NCBI GenBank assembly: GCA_017475785.1
Contig: JAFVEX010000201.1
Location: 1 to 5,306, forward strand
Reading direction: 5' to 3'
From: Eubacterium sp.
GTDB taxonomy: Bacteria > Bacillota_A > Clostridia > Lachnospirales > Lachnospiraceae
DNA: 5,306 nt
In this document: positions 5,066 to 5,306 of the stretch, one piece after another
How positions within the stretch are numbered: the stretch's first letter is position 1
Layout of the letters: every line of letters begins with the position of its first letter
Translations under genes and position numbers: made by a program
Notes under the pieces: model-generated
The model's input: the letters and a program-made list of their open reading frames with translations, nothing else
What the model was told of the DNA's origin: nothing
The model's database searches: none

Positions 5066-5306
5066 AGCGGCTTATCCTCTCAATCATTATTGTTTCAACA
5101 GTAACTTCTTCAGCCCGGAATCAAAGTACTTTCCTGTCACGCAAAAAGGTTTAGTACTGCGGTTCTTAAGGACAGTATAATTTCCGGCCGTGGTAATTTC
5201 ACGTCATGTAATTGTCTGATATGGACATTTTTTGTTCTCCTGCGCCGGCACATCAGTCCAGTTACTGAAAACCTGACGAACCTGACAGCGGTTTTCCCGC
5301 CGGGAA
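5066..5306. other. Region upstream of the aldolase, no convincing gene
   Basis: No long reading frame is supported in these 241 bp. Visible elements, none with proven function, are: a leftward 9-codon mini-ORF (5228-5199, MSISDNYMT) with AGGAG 8 nt before its ATG; two direct copies of AACCTGAC at a 9-bp period (5270-5286); the 9-bp dyad CAGTTACTG (5259-5267); and, at the edge, TTCCCG-C-CGGGAA (5294-5306), a palindrome that may be half-seen terminator or operator structure. One leftward frame is open from the right edge to about 5135 and another to about 5205, so the tail of an upstream gene cannot be ruled out. Confidence 0.4.
5174..5202 (-). promoter_or_regulatory. Candidate promoter of the class II aldolase gene
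   Basis: On the minus strand GTGAAA (5202-5197, four of six -35 bases) is followed after 17 bp by TATACT (5179-5174, five of six -10 bases). Transcription would start near 5167, about 100 nt before the aldolase start. The spacing is ideal but the -35 box is moderate, and the gene could instead be transcribed from further upstream. Confidence 0.4.

Noticed and set aside
5176..5181. TATAAT on the plus strand as a rightward promoter
   Set aside because: No acceptable -35 box lies 16-18 bp upstream, and no rightward gene follows in the window.
5283..5296. Catabolite-repression (cre) site near TGACAGCGGTTTTC
   Set aside because: Only the 5' half and the central CG fit the consensus; the 3' half mismatches.

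Overview
The window reads as a piece of chromosome from an anaerobic, moderately GC-rich Firmicute, most likely a clostridium of the Lachnospiraceae type. That placement is inferred from AAGGAG-like ribosome binding sites, TTGACA/TATAAT-class promoters, a BioY transporter without its own energising genes, a rubredoxin domain and a BirA-type biotin operator. No marker gene fixes the taxon. Five protein genes are supported; no rRNA, tRNA, CRISPR array or insertion sequence was seen.

Left part (1-2502): an AraC-family regulator with an N-terminal cupin domain runs leftward, closed by a hairpin terminator at the window edge. Divergent from it is a metallo-beta-lactamase-fold protein with a rubredoxin domain fused at its C-terminus, driven by a near-consensus promoter at 1466-1494. 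The roughly 400 bp between these two starts hold two adjacent tandem-repeat arrays. One has four copies of a 27-bp-period motif that looks like an AraC-family binding site. The other has five copies of a 26-bp unit of unknown purpose. This regulator/array/target block is the most unusual part of the window.

Middle part (2489-4312): a biotin block. bioB (biotin synthase) runs leftward and bioY (substrate-binding subunit of the biotin ECF transporter) runs rightward. Between them is one 39-bp dyad matching the BirA operator, whose two arms each carry a TTGACA -35 box, one per direction. One repressor site should therefore shut off synthesis and uptake together when biotin is plentiful. No bioA, bioD or bioF is present here. 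The bioB and MBL-rubredoxin genes overlap tail to tail by 14 bp.

Right part (4313-5306): a leftward class II aldolase closely resembling L-fuculose-1-phosphate aldolase, with a strong hairpin just past its stop codon. Its zinc ligands and catalytic Glu are present, but Phe stands where the E. coli enzyme has the catalytic Tyr113. The last 240 bp upstream of it contain a candidate promoter, short repeats and no convincing gene.
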